A program made the translations under genes and the position numbers. The notes below the pieces were generated by a model. It saw nothing but the letters and a program-made list of their open reading frames with translations, was not told the DNA's origin and did no database searches. Shown here one piece after another: positions 1-8,159 of a DNA stretch of 61,901 nucleotides. The stretch is from UBA8687 sp964564655 (lineage in GTDB: Bacteria; Nitrospinota; Nitrospinia; Nitrospinales; VA-1): the NCBI GenBank assembly GCA_964564655.1, contig CAZMBO010000003.1, positions 1 to 61,901 of the forward strand, given 5' to 3'. Positions within the stretch are counted from its first letter, which is position 1. Each line of letters begins with the position of its first letter.

Positions 1-113
1 ATTTCTGCTTCTATTTCGGCATCTTCAATAAGATCATTGATGTGTTTTTTATATTTTTTGGTATCGTGATCTTCGTTTTCAGGAAGAGACAAATTTTCTC
101 CTGTTTCCATCAT
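1..113 (-). CDS. Cut-off gene, N-terminal 37 residues, function unknown
   Basis: The reverse strand is open from an ATG at 113 (a second ATG follows at once) to the window edge, giving 37 codons and no stop. The fragment is strongly charged, rich in Glu, Asp and Lys, and begins MMETGENLSLPENEDHD. A purine-rich stretch containing AGGGGAAAG lies just upstream on the reverse strand and could be the ribosome binding site. The gene diverges from pyrD, so the 144 bases between them should hold both promoters. I recognise no family in so short a piece. Confidence 0.5.
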   Translation of the reverse strand, partial: MMETGENLSLPENEDHDTKKYKKHINDLIEDAEIEAE

Positions 114-257
114 GTTGGGCTTTCCCCTGATTATTTCGATTGAAAATTGGTTGTTTTAAATATAAAGATGTTAGGATATGATTCTGGTGTGGCTTGAAAT
201 AATTCTGTTCGTACCGATAAAAAACATATCAAATAACTCCTTTAATGTCAATATGAT

Positions 258-1169
258 ATGGACGAAGTTGACCTAACAGTAGATCTTGGAAAACTGGTTC
301 TGAGTAATCCGGTGATTGCCGCCTCGGGCACTTTTGGCTATGGATTGGAGTATACCGAATTTTTGGACTTGAACGATCTGGGTGGTTTTTCTACCAAGGG
401 ACTTTCTTTAAAACCAAAAGTAGGTAATCCAGTTCCCAGAGTTATTGAAACGGCTTCCGGCATGCTCAATGCTATTGGACTGGAAAATATTGGGCTGGAT
501 GCGTTTCTATCCAAAAAACTTCCTTTACTAAAGATGTATAAAACGCGGATCATTGTAAACTTTTTTGGAGAAACGATTCAGCAGTATGAAGAAATGGCAT
601 TAGCTTTATCCAAAGAAGAAAGGATAGATGCTTTGGAAATGAATGTGTCCTGTCCAAATGTAGAAGAGGGTGGGTTACAGTTCAGTTCAGATCCCGAGAT
701 TCTAAGGCAAGTGGTGGATTCTGTCCGCAAAGTTACCGATAAATTCCTGATCGTTAAATTGTCTCCCAATGTGACAGATATAACTACACTAGCTAAGGCT
801 GCAGAAGATGCAGGGGCGGATGCTTTATCAGTTTGCAATACTTTTGTCGGTATGAAAGTAAATCTCGAGACAGGCAAACCTTATCTGGCAAATCGAACCG
901 GGGGACTTTCGGGACCTGCGATCAAACCACTTGCACTCCACATGGTTTATGAAACGGCCCGGGCTGTGAAAATTCCAATTATCGGGATAGGTGGAATTTC
1001 TAATAGCGATGATGCCGTTGAGTTTTTAATGGCTGGAGCAAAAGCCGTGCAAATTGGTACTGCAAACTATGTAGACCCCAAGGTTACCGTGAAGGTGGTG
1101 GATGGAATTCGTGATTGGTGTAGACAAAATCAGATTTCAAAATTAGCAGATTTAAAAACTCTAGAGTGA
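258..1169 (+). CDS. pyrD: Dihydroorotate dehydrogenase, class 1B catalytic subunit
   Basis: This enzyme oxidises dihydroorotate to orotate in de novo pyrimidine synthesis, using FMN in the cytoplasm. The 303 residues are the usual length for soluble class 1 enzymes, with no membrane extension. The motif NVSCPNVEEGG (about 128-138) carries the Cys expected as catalytic base in class 1 enzymes. LANRTGGLSGPAIKP and the later IGIGGISN and GTANYVDPK segments form the FMN phosphate site and closely match class 1B proteins. Class 1B enzymes pair with the Fe-S flavoprotein PyrK, which is not in this window. The start is the only in-frame ATG near the conserved N-terminus, and no good Shine-Dalgarno precedes it. 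The gene converges with alr, with 7 bases between the stops. Confidence 0.93.
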   Translation: MDEVDLTVDLGKLVLSNPVIAASGTFGYGLEYTEFLDLNDLGGFSTKGLSLKPKVGNPVPRVIETASGMLNAIGLENIGLDAFLSKKLPLLKMYKTRIIVNFFGETIQQYEEMALALSKEERIDALEMNVSCPNVEEGGLQFSSDPEILRQVVDSVRKVTDKFLIVKLSPNVTDITTLAKAAEDAGADALSVCNTFVGMKVNLETGKPYLANRTGGLSGPAIKPLALHMVYETARAVKIPIIGIGGISNSDDAVEFLMAGAKAVQIGTANYVDPKVTVKVVDGIRDWCRQNQISKLADLKTLE

Positions 1170-1176
1170 CTCAAGT

Positions 1177-2328
1177 TTAATTTTGATATGTTCTTGGCAC
1201 GCGTTTTCCAACATTGCATAAAATTTCATAAGGAATTGTATTTGCTTTTTGGGCTAGTTCTTCTACTTGAATTACTTCTTCTCCTTGTTTGCCAAAAATA
1301 ACCACCTCGTCTCCTATTTGAACGTCAGGAATTTCAGAGACATCAATCAAGCTCATATCCATGCATATAGTCCCTACTTGGGGAACTCGTTTACCTTTTA
1401 CTAGTACTTCCATGTTATTGGATAATCTACGAGGAAGGCCGTCCGCATAACCTATGGGAAGAGTGGCAATGTGGCTGTCTTTATTTGTGAAATACTTTCT
1501 GGAATAACTGAGGGCTTGTCCCTTTTGAACCGATTTTAAAAGTATAATTCTGCTTTTCCACTGCATGACGGGTTCAAAAAAATTAAGATTTTCTTTTTGA
1601 CAGATTTTCTGCACTACTGGATTTAAAATGGGCGAGGGTAAGGCTCCATATAGAACAATCCCTGGTCTTACCATCGTGGAATGGCTCTCTGGAAACCTAA
1701 AAAGAGCAGAGGTATTTGCTAGATGGGTTAGAGGAGGAGTAATCCCAATTTTTTTTAATTTAACAAGAGCATTCTGGAAGAGTTCAATTTGATATTTTGT
1801 TATAGCTAAGTTTTCATCATCGGCGGATGAAAAGTGAGTCGATAGGGCTTCTATTTTTAGATTCGGTAGACTGCAGATTTTTTCAGTCAGAGCTAACAGG
1901 TTTTCAGGAAGAACTCCCAATCGGTTCATTCCTGTATCTACTTTAATGTGAATGTTAACGGTTTTGCCTTGTTTTTCTCCCTCCTTGGAAAGAGCCTCAG
2001 CTAATTGGGGGGTGTAAAGTATTGTGGAAAGATTGTGATGGACCAAATCTGCCACTTCATCGGGGAAAATGCCTCCAAGGATAAGGATGGGATCTTTGAT
2101 ACCATTTTTTCTAAGTTCAAGTCCTTCTTCAATAACGCCTGCGCCAAGATAGCCTACCCCAGATTCGATAGCAGCTTTTGCGCAGGGAAGAGCTCCATGA
2201 CCATAGGCATCAGCCTTGATGACAGCCATTATGTCTGTTTCTGAACCTAGAACAGTTTTTAAATTTTGAAGGTTATGTTTAAAAGCCTTCAAGTTTATTT
2301 CGGCATATGTCGCTCGGTGTTGAGCCAT
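1177..2328 (-). CDS. alr: Alanine racemase
   Basis: Converts L-alanine to D-alanine for peptidoglycan, using PLP. The 383 residues are close to the family norm. The PLP lysine is K38 in AVIKADAYGHGA. The N-terminal TIM barrel continues through IHIKVDTGMNRLG and STHFSSADDE. The C-terminal beta domain carries LSYSRKYFTNKD and IATLPIGYADG, which include the second catalytic tyrosine region, then GTICMDMSLIDVS. The start is an ATG 24 bases after the stop of the upstream DUF1566 gene, so the two are probably cotranscribed. No clear Shine-Dalgarno is visible. Confidence 0.95.
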   Translation of the reverse strand: MAQHRATYAEINLKAFKHNLQNLKTVLGSETDIMAVIKADAYGHGALPCAKAAIESGVGYLGAGVIEEGLELRKNGIKDPILILGGIFPDEVADLVHHNLSTILYTPQLAEALSKEGEKQGKTVNIHIKVDTGMNRLGVLPENLLALTEKICSLPNLKIEALSTHFSSADDENLAITKYQIELFQNALVKLKKIGITPPLTHLANTSALFRFPESHSTMVRPGIVLYGALPSPILNPVVQKICQKENLNFFEPVMQWKSRIILLKSVQKGQALSYSRKYFTNKDSHIATLPIGYADGLPRRLSNNMEVLVKGKRVPQVGTICMDMSLIDVSEIPDVQIGDEVVIFGKQGEEVIQVEELAQKANTIPYEILCNVGKRVPRTYQN

Positions 2329-2352
2329 AGATTAATTAAGATGGGAAATTTC

Positions 2353-2835
2353 TTATTCTCTTCGGGTTCTTCCAGTATTGGACAACCGACCGCTTCTTTT
2401 TACTACGGGGCCTGCAGTACGCACAGCTCTGCAACACATATTGTCTTCATCTTTTGCTTTTTTTCGAACTTGATAAGCTCTATCACTGTAAAAATTGTAA
2501 GCCATTGCATTGATTCCTGCTTCTTCTTGGCACCAGTAGTTGGAACCACATCCTTCTGGAAATTTATAGTCAAGATGAACAATATCACCATTAAAGTCCG
2601 TGTTTTTGCATTCGTGATCATAAAGATTTCTGCACTCCTGACTTTTGGGAAGTCGCCAGTCTTCGTGTCCGGCATACTTTTGTTCGTTCAACCAGGCGAC
2701 ATAATTGTTAGCGCCTTTCCAGGAGCACCATTTATTGCGCATCTGATAACTGTCCTCTTTTGTCCACATCAGGTTATAACGGGTGTCTAATAATGTGCCG
2801 TCTTCATTATCTTTGTAGCGTTCCTCGTCTGTCAT
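2353..2835 (-). CDS. DUF1566 (Lcl C-terminal-like) domain protein
   Basis: A 160-residue protein made almost wholly of one DUF1566-type domain. Visible hallmarks are GTLLDTRYNLMWTKED near the start, a Trp-rich centre with NNYVAWLNEQKYAGHEDWRLPK, and an even spread of cysteines (about eight). The family shares a fold with C-type-lectin and FGE-like domains and is often exported, but no signal peptide is visible here. The C-terminal 20 residues are basic and outside the domain. It sits directly upstream of alr. The molecular function is unknown, and nothing in the sequence shows catalytic residues. Confidence 0.75.
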   Translation of the reverse strand: MTDEERYKDNEDGTLLDTRYNLMWTKEDSYQMRNKWCSWKGANNYVAWLNEQKYAGHEDWRLPKSQECRNLYDHECKNTDFNGDIVHLDYKFPEGCGSNYWCQEEAGINAMAYNFYSDRAYQVRKKAKDEDNMCCRAVRTAGPVVKRSGRLSNTGRTRRE

Positions 2836-2954
2836 GATTGTTTAATTTTATTTGGATTGGTGTAGTATAATTTCTAGCCTCTAGGTCCGGAGCCAGAATG
2901 CTTTATAATAATATTAGGACCTATGTAAGAGCAAAGTTTTTTTATTAAATTTTT

Positions 2955-2974
2955 CCGAGCTTGACTCGGTTTTT
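2955..2974 (+). terminator. Small hairpin with T-run before the 94-residue gene
   Basis: CCGAG (2955-2959) pairs with CTCGG (2965-2969) across a 5-base loop and is followed by TTTTT (2970-2974). Only 14 bases separate it from the downstream ATG, so it could sit in that gene's leader rather than end a transcript. The five-pair stem is weak, and I see no independent support. Confidence 0.25.
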
Positions 2975-2988
2975 GGGATGAAAAAGGT

Positions 2989-3273
2989 ATGCCAAAAGTT
3001 GAAATTGAAAGTTTTTTCTACGATTTAATCCACTGTAAAGACAAAATCCTCGCGACCTTCGACAAGTGGGACAAAAAATATGATAAAGATGAGCGCGGGG
3101 CTCTCATTGCGGGAATTCGAGAGTGTGAAGATGCGGAGCTCATTACATTGTTGATGAATATCCAGAAACTTGCAACAGGATATGGACAAATAAAAGCGTT
3201 GATGGATAAAGCAGAGCAGGATGAAGTTGATGCCGCTTTAGAAGACGACGACCCAGAAGATGAAGAGTTTTAA
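2989..3273 (+). CDS. Small acidic hypothetical protein
   Basis: A 94-residue protein that I do not recognise. It looks mainly helical: the N-terminal half (MPKVEIESFFYDLIHCKDKI) has regular amphipathic spacing, and the C-terminus ends in an acidic tail, ALEDDDPEDEEF. It has no signal peptide, membrane segment or cysteine motif. The start ATG follows AAAAAGGT, a fair ribosome binding site. A short hairpin (2955-2969) with five T lies just upstream. The gene is alone on its strand, between two minus-strand genes. Confidence 0.6.
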   Translation: MPKVEIESFFYDLIHCKDKILATFDKWDKKYDKDERGALIAGIRECEDAELITLLMNIQKLATGYGQIKALMDKAEQDEVDAALEDDDPEDEEF

Positions 3274-3353
3274 TTAGCCAGCCTTTCTTGCCAACAATTT
3301 AATACCTAGACGTACGACTAGAGGCAGGAATAAAAAATATCCGCGTGAATGGG

Positions 3354-4544
3354 TTATTGCAAGTTTAGCGGAAACCCAGTGGAAGGATCAATGATGATCC
3401 GGGTAAGGGTTTTGTTGCCACCAATCCACAGGGAGTGGTCTTTTGTTGCTTCTAGACTGAAGATAAATTTAGATTCAAGTCCGTTGATTCTTGAGAAATT
3501 TTGAAAGGTTTTTCCATCAAATAGACTCAAACCATTATTGGTTCCAATCCATAATCCGTCCGTTCGATCTTCCTCAATGGCAAAAATAAAATTGCCTGGC
3601 AAACCGTCTTGAGTGGTAAAATTTCTAAAAGTGAAGTTCTTTGTGTCGATCAGGCTCAATCCTCCCCCCCAGGTACCAACCCATAGTCGGTTTTTCTTGT
3701 CGAGGTGCATAGAAATAATATAGTTGGGTTTGTAGTCTGTCGATTGGATATTAGGGAGAGATGGGGAAGCCTGAGAAGCATGATGTTGTCCTTGAAACAA
3801 AGACATGATGGCTTCGTTTTCTCGTTTTACTTTTTCATAAGGGGCTCCCAGACCGTTAGAGTGGTTAAATTTCTTCCACGTCTCCTTATATAATGTAGAA
3901 ATGCCAGACTCGGTTCCGAACCAGATACGGCCCGACTTTTCAATTTCCACAGCATAGACCCAATTATCTATCAACCCACCATTGGAATTGTCGACGGTTA
4001 GATTTTTCCATGAGTTTTTATTCCTATCCTCCAATTTAGAAAAATTCACTCCACTCCAAGTTGCTAGCCAGATACTTTTTTTTTCGATTTTTATGTCGTA
4101 AATGAAAGCGTCATTCAAACCATCTGGAGTGTTAAAATTTTTCCAGATTTTTCCATTAAAGTGACTTAGCCCACCGCCATATGTGCCTACCCATGGGAAA
4201 CCATTTTTATCAATGGCAATTGCAAAGATGCCATTGCTTAGTAATTTGTTCGTGTTGTCATAGACTTCGACTGCTTCTTTTCCACTTGTGTCATAGCGAA
4301 GCAGTCCATTGCTGGTTCCAATCCACAGATACGTACCAATTGCATTAAGAACTTTAATGTTGCGGGTATTTATTGTAAAAGTTTCTTTTTGTAAAATATG
4401 AGGGTAGGACTCTCCTGATGTTTTTTTTGCTACAGGATTTTCAAAAGCAACAACGTTTCCAGCCTCTAAGAATAGGATGATGGTGATTAAGGTCCCGGAC
4501 AACCATCTTACTTGTTGCGATAAGGAGTGGAGTTTTGCTAGCAT
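3354..4544 (-). CDS. Secreted seven-bladed Reg_prop-type beta-propeller
   Basis: A 396-residue protein with an N-terminal signal sequence: basic start, then hydrophobic WLSGTLITIILFLEAGNVVA, about residues 14-33. The rest is built from repeats of the two-component-regulator propeller type, each centred on a motif like LWIGTSNGLLRY. I count seven: LWIGTSNGL, PWVGTYGGGL, IWLATWSGV, IWFGTESGI, LWVGTWGGGL, LWIGTNNGL and LWIGGNKTL. Each is followed by W/F-K-N-F and an xDGL turn. A loop near residues 240-265 (SLFQGQHHASQASPSLPN) interrupts one blade. In hybrid sensor kinases such blades form a periplasmic sensor, but here there is no kinase, GGDEF or DNA-binding domain, so it is a stand-alone propeller. 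It diverges from the SUMF1-like lipoprotein gene. Confidence 0.85.
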   Translation of the reverse strand: MLAKLHSLSQQVRWLSGTLITIILFLEAGNVVAFENPVAKKTSGESYPHILQKETFTINTRNIKVLNAIGTYLWIGTSNGLLRYDTSGKEAVEVYDNTNKLLSNGIFAIAIDKNGFPWVGTYGGGLSHFNGKIWKNFNTPDGLNDAFIYDIKIEKKSIWLATWSGVNFSKLEDRNKNSWKNLTVDNSNGGLIDNWVYAVEIEKSGRIWFGTESGISTLYKETWKKFNHSNGLGAPYEKVKRENEAIMSLFQGQHHASQASPSLPNIQSTDYKPNYIISMHLDKKNRLWVGTWGGGLSLIDTKNFTFRNFTTQDGLPGNFIFAIEEDRTDGLWIGTNNGLSLFDGKTFQNFSRINGLESKFIFSLEATKDHSLWIGGNKTLTRIIIDPSTGFPLNLQ

Positions 4545-4570
4545 GAAATTTTAATAAGGTCTCGAATAAA

Positions 4571-5401
4571 ATTAGAAACTATACAACATTATTCATATGT
4601 TTGTCATTCCTTTGGGGATGCTGCGATTGCGATAAGAAAAAGGATTTTTTACCCCAATTTAAGGTTTCTGAGAAAGATCAAAAGGAAATGGTTCTCATTC
4701 CTTCTGGGGAATTCATTATGGGAACCAACAAGGTTGACAATGAAGACACCCACAAAAAAATTGGTGCCGTAAAACCTCTTTATCTTGATCAGCATCCTGA
4801 ACGAAAACTTTTTTTGGCTGGATACTACATAGACCGATATGAAGTCACTAACCAAGAGTATCACCTTTTTTTGGATGAAAACCAGTTTACTGATATACCA
4901 GCTCATTGGCAGGACGGAGTCTTTCCTGAAGGTCAAGGGGATCACCCCGTAACGCAGGTAACATGGTGGGAGGCTTGGTCTTATTGTCAATGGGCTGATA
5001 AGCAGCTTCCGACAGAAGGACAATGGGAAAAGGCTGCTAGGGGACCCGATGGGTTGCCTTACCCTTGGGGATTTGAGTTTATTAAAGGGAAAGCCAATGT
5101 TGGGATAGAGGGAGATCGGAAAACGATGCCGGTTACTTCCTATCCAGAAGATTCCAGTCCTTATAAGGTAATGGGTCTTTCAGGAAATGTTATGGAATGG
5201 ACTTTGGATTGGTACCTTCCTTATCCGGGAAATACTCGCAAAGATTTTCGTTTTGGAAAAGTATATAAAGTTTTAAGGGGGAATGGTTTTCAAAAAGCGG
5301 GTCATTATTTTCTGGAAGCCTATAAGTATTCTTTTGCAAGAACCGAGGCGAACCCAAACGACTTTTTTGAGAACGTGGGTTTTCGATGTGTTGAAAACTG
5401 A
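4571..5401 (+). CDS. SUMF1/FGE-like domain lipoprotein (probable ATT start)
   Basis: A SUMF1-type domain fills most of the protein: MVLIPSGEFIMGTNK, YYIDRYEVTNQEYHLF, VTQVTWWEAWSYCQWADKQLPTEGQWEKAARG, YPWG, GLSGNVMEWT and GFRCVE. The cysteine pair that true formylglycine-generating enzymes have shortly before GFRC is missing, so sulfatase activation is unlikely. The only standard in-frame start near the front is TTG at 4601, which would cut a signal peptide in half. Read from the ATT codon at 4571, the N-terminus becomes a short hydrophobic stretch ending in LWGC, a lipoprotein box with the cysteine at residue 17. AAGG at 4556-4559 lies 11 bases before that ATT. I therefore prefer 4571, giving 276 residues, and infer an outer-envelope lipoprotein. 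Confidence 0.75.
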   Translation: MRNYTTLFICLSFLWGCCDCDKKKDFLPQFKVSEKDQKEMVLIPSGEFIMGTNKVDNEDTHKKIGAVKPLYLDQHPERKLFLAGYYIDRYEVTNQEYHLFLDENQFTDIPAHWQDGVFPEGQGDHPVTQVTWWEAWSYCQWADKQLPTEGQWEKAARGPDGLPYPWGFEFIKGKANVGIEGDRKTMPVTSYPEDSSPYKVMGLSGNVMEWTLDWYLPYPGNTRKDFRFGKVYKVLRGNGFQKAGHYFLEAYKYSFARTEANPNDFFENVGFRCVEN

Positions 5402-5487
5402 TTCCTCCAATGCTAGCTGGTTAAATCCAGGCGACTTTTTCTTTAATTTAAGTTAATATTGGGAAGCATCAATTTTTGAAATTTTCC

Positions 5488-5522
5488 GGTCACCATTAAG
5501 ATTAATGGTGACCATTTTTTTT
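5488..5522 (+). terminator. Rho-independent terminator
   Basis: GGTCACCATTAA (5488-5499) is perfectly complementary to TTAATGGTGACC (5502-5513), so the inner A-T pairs probably open into a loop. Eight T follow at 5515-5522. It lies 87 bases after the SUMF1-like gene and just ahead of the SlyD gene, and probably ends the lipoprotein transcript. Confidence 0.85.
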
Positions 5523-5549
5523 GCACCCTAAGAATTGAAAGGTTGGTCC

Positions 5550-6035
5550 ATGATTAAGAAAAATTCTGTTGTTAGTTTGAGTTACTGTCTTAAAAATTCA
5601 AATGGAGTAGAGCTGGATCGAGCAGATAAAAACCAACCATTTGCCTATTTGCATGGCGTGGGTCAAATGGTTCCTGGCCTAGAAAAAGAAATGGAAGGGA
5701 TGGCGGTTGGCGATAAAAAGGAAGTTACGGTTTCTCCTGCTGAAGGCTACGGAGATTTAAATCCACAACTAAAGATGGAAGTTGACCGTGCGAATTTTCC
5801 TAAGGATGCTGATATCCAGCCAGGAATGCAATTTGAAGGTCAGGGGGATGGGGGTACTCGAACTGTTTTCACGGTCAAAGCAGTTGTGGGAGATAAAATT
5901 CATGTGGATGGTAATCATCCTTTAGCTGGGGAGACATTGCACTTTTCCGTTGAAGTCACTGGGGTTAGAGATGCAACACAAGAAGAATTGACCCACGGCC
6001 ACGCGCATGGCGAAGGTGGTGCGCATCATCATTAG
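5550..6035 (+). CDS. slyD: SlyD-type FKBP peptidyl-prolyl isomerase
   Basis: Catalyses cis-trans isomerisation of Xaa-Pro bonds and acts as a folding chaperone in the cytoplasm. The 161 residues start VVSLSYCLKNSNGVELD, followed by FAYLHGVGQMVPGLEKEMEGMAVGDKKEVTVSPAEGYG. The insert-in-flap region is next, then the second half of the FKBP fold with HPLAGETLHFSVEVTGVR. The tail HGHAHGEGGAHHH is a metal-binding histidine stretch like that of SlyD. A TTG lies five codons upstream, but the ATG at 5550 is better placed after AAAGG (5538-5542). A strong terminator just upstream means the promoter must overlap or closely follow it. Confidence 0.92.
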   Translation: MIKKNSVVSLSYCLKNSNGVELDRADKNQPFAYLHGVGQMVPGLEKEMEGMAVGDKKEVTVSPAEGYGDLNPQLKMEVDRANFPKDADIQPGMQFEGQGDGGTRTVFTVKAVVGDKIHVDGNHPLAGETLHFSVEVTGVRDATQEELTHGHAHGEGGAHHH

Positions 6036-6207
6036 TCGATGATTTCAAATGTTTTGATTAAATCATTCTGCTAAAATAATTTTAAAATGGTTTTGAATTA
6101 AATAGCTTAAGGTTTAATTCTATAAAAATCTGTTTTGGCCTCCCGCTTGCTACATTCAATTAAATTCTCAGAGAGTTTTATTTAAATGATTGAAAATAAA
6201 AGAAATA

Positions 6208-7443
6208 ATGAATAAAATTTTTAATGATAGAATAGCGGCGGTCCTTGTTCTGGGATTTTCTTCAGGACTTCCCTTGGCTTTATCGGGAGGTACTTTGCAG
6301 GCGTGGCTCACCGTTGAGGGAGTGGATATCAGGACCATAGGATTATTTAGCCTGGTGGGTCTGCCATATACCCTTAAATTCATTTGGTCTCCATTGATGG
6401 ATCGATTTGTTATTCCGATTTTTGGAAGACGAAGGGGGTGGATAGTTCTTTGCCAGATGGGTTTGATCGGAATAATTCTAGGGATGAGTGCTTCCTCACC
6501 TAAAAATGCTCTATGGCTTCTGGCAATTTTGGCATTTTTCCTTACCTTTGTTTCTGCATCTCAGGATATAGCTATAGATGCGTATCGAGCCGAGGTTCTG
6601 AAAACGCCTGAACGTGGCCTCGGGGCTGCCGTTTCCGTTACTGGCTATCGAGTTGCAATGCTGGTATCTGGAGCATTGGCTTTGATTTTATCCGAATATC
6701 TTGGATGGGCAGCCACTTATATGCTAATGGCTTTGCTTTTAACTCTTGGTGTATTAGCGGTTTGGCTTGGCCCCGAACCCGAGTATTCAGGAGTCCCACC
6801 TGCTTCAATGAAAGAGGCCGTTGCAGGGCCTTTTACTGAATTTTTTTCTCGTTCCGGTGTTTGGTCTTTGCTGGCTTTAATTATTCTTTATAAATTAGGA
6901 GATGCCTTTGCAGGGAGCCTGACCACAACTTTTCTAATTCGGGGTGTTAATTTTTCTGTTGGAGAAGTGGGCGCTATAAATAAAGGTATGGGCTTGGCAG
7001 CCACCATAATAGGGGCGATTTATGGTGGTTTGCTAATGGCTCGATTGCGTTTATTCAATTCCTTATTAATTTTCGGGATTTTTCAGGCTGTATCGAATCT
7101 TTCCTTTATGGTTCTAGCTTTGGTGGGAAAAAATTATCCGCTGATGATTTTTACTATTGCCTTTGAAAATCTGGCGGGTGGAATGGGAACAGCAGCATTC
7201 GTTGCATTTTTAATGGCTTTGTGTAATCACCGATATACCGCTACGCAGTTTGCCCTACTATCTGCTTTAGCCTCATTGGGTCGGGTGTTTGTTGGGCCTC
7301 TTTCGGGAATTTTAGTTGATGAGATGGGTTGGACTGTATTTTTCTTTTCCACCTTCCTTTTTGCTTTGCCTGGACTGATTTTGCTTTTGGTGATGAAACA
7401 AGTGGTGATAGCAATAGAAAATGAAACAGTTAAAGAAGCATGA
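6208..7443 (+). CDS. ampG: AmpG-like major facilitator permease
   Basis: A polytopic inner-membrane protein of about 411 residues with around 12 hydrophobic segments. The N-terminus reads LVLGFSSGLPLALSGGTLQAWL, the AmpG hallmark. Next come SLVGLPYTLKFIWSPLMDRF and, after helix 4, SASQDIAIDAYRAE, also typical. AmpG imports anhydromuropeptides for peptidoglycan recycling; whether this homologue carries that cargo is inferred from similarity only. A TTG at 6190 is an alternative start six codons upstream; I chose the ATG. The next gene overlaps its end by four bases (ATGA), so the two are translationally coupled. Confidence 0.85.
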   Translation: MNKIFNDRIAAVLVLGFSSGLPLALSGGTLQAWLTVEGVDIRTIGLFSLVGLPYTLKFIWSPLMDRFVIPIFGRRRGWIVLCQMGLIGIILGMSASSPKNALWLLAILAFFLTFVSASQDIAIDAYRAEVLKTPERGLGAAVSVTGYRVAMLVSGALALILSEYLGWAATYMLMALLLTLGVLAVWLGPEPEYSGVPPASMKEAVAGPFTEFFSRSGVWSLLALIILYKLGDAFAGSLTTTFLIRGVNFSVGEVGAINKGMGLAATIIGAIYGGLLMARLRLFNSLLIFGIFQAVSNLSFMVLALVGKNYPLMIFTIAFENLAGGMGTAAFVAFLMALCNHRYTATQFALLSALASLGRVFVGPLSGILVDEMGWTVFFFSTFLFALPGLILLLVMKQVVIAIENETVKEA

Positions 7444-8078
7444 CAGAATTTATCTACTTGCATGGTTTTGCGTCCGGACCCAATTCTAGTAAGGCACAGG
7501 CTTTTAAAAAACGATTTGAAAAGTTGAACATTACCTTTCATGTTCCTGACTTGCAGGAGGATGATTTTGAAAATTTAACCTTATCTCGTCAGATAAGGTT
7601 GGTTCAGAACATAATTGATAGAGATAAGCGCAAAAAATTTGGTTTAATTGGCAGTAGTATGGGTGGGTATTTAGCCAGCCTGATTGCACAAACAAGAGAT
7701 TCGGTAAAAGCCTTATATCTTATGGCTCCCGGTTTTAACTTTCTAAATCGTTGGAGAGCAACGCTTAATTTGTCCAAATCGACTCAAGATTTAATTCCTG
7801 TATTTCATTATCGATATAACAAAGAAGTTTTATTGAATACCTATTTGTTTCGAGATGCAGAAACCTGGGAATCCCTGCCGTTTAAACGAAAAATTCCTAC
7901 GCTAATTGTCCATGGGTTGCACGATACGACAGTAAACATATTGGAGTCGAGAAACTTTGTTAGCAAACACCCAGGTTGCGAGTTAAAGGAGTTGGATAGT
8001 GACCATGGTTTATTATCATGTATGGATTGGATTGTTGAAGATTGCCTGAGTTTTTTTCAAGATCAACGTTTATTATGA
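7440..8078 (+). CDS. YqiA-like alpha/beta-hydrolase (UPF0227 family esterase)
   Basis: A 212-residue alpha/beta-hydrolase of the YqiA/UPF0227 type. FIYLHGFASGPNSSKAQAF is the family's characteristic N-terminus and forms the oxyanion-hole strand. GSSMGG (about 76-81) carries the nucleophile serine. TLIVHGLHDTTV has the acid, and LDSDHGLLS supplies the catalytic histidine. It is cytoplasmic, with no signal peptide. It overlaps the AmpG-like permease by four bases, so it may act on something that permease brings in; that link is inference. The natural substrate is unknown. Confidence 0.85.
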   Translation: MTEFIYLHGFASGPNSSKAQAFKKRFEKLNITFHVPDLQEDDFENLTLSRQIRLVQNIIDRDKRKKFGLIGSSMGGYLASLIAQTRDSVKALYLMAPGFNFLNRWRATLNLSKSTQDLIPVFHYRYNKEVLLNTYLFRDAETWESLPFKRKIPTLIVHGLHDTTVNILESRNFVSKHPGCELKELDSDHGLLSCMDWIVEDCLSFFQDQRLL

Positions 8079-8104
8079 TTGCTTCGCAGTTAGCGAAATG
8101 ACAG
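8077..8104. repeat. Possible dispersed palindromic repeat remnant
   Basis: The stretch contains TTCGC, AGTTA, GCGAA as a five-pair stem and loop, in a context (GATTGCTTCGC...GCGAAATGACAG) that resembles short intergenic repeats common in many proteobacterial-type genomes. It starts at the stop of the esterase gene. There is only one copy here, so calling it a repeat rests on resemblance alone. Confidence 0.3.
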
Positions 8105-8159
8105 TAATATTTTGACTCTTCGGACCTTTAAAAGGGAAAGAAGTTAGGTTCCTGAATAG

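Noticed and set aside
2266..2790. 174-codon plus-strand frame with hydrophobic segments
   Set aside because: It runs antisense to alr and the DUF1566 gene, both of which show clear family motifs.
4571..5401. True formylglycine-generating enzyme (sulfatase activator)
   Set aside because: The cysteine pair required near the C-terminus is missing in this protein and in the one at 60270.
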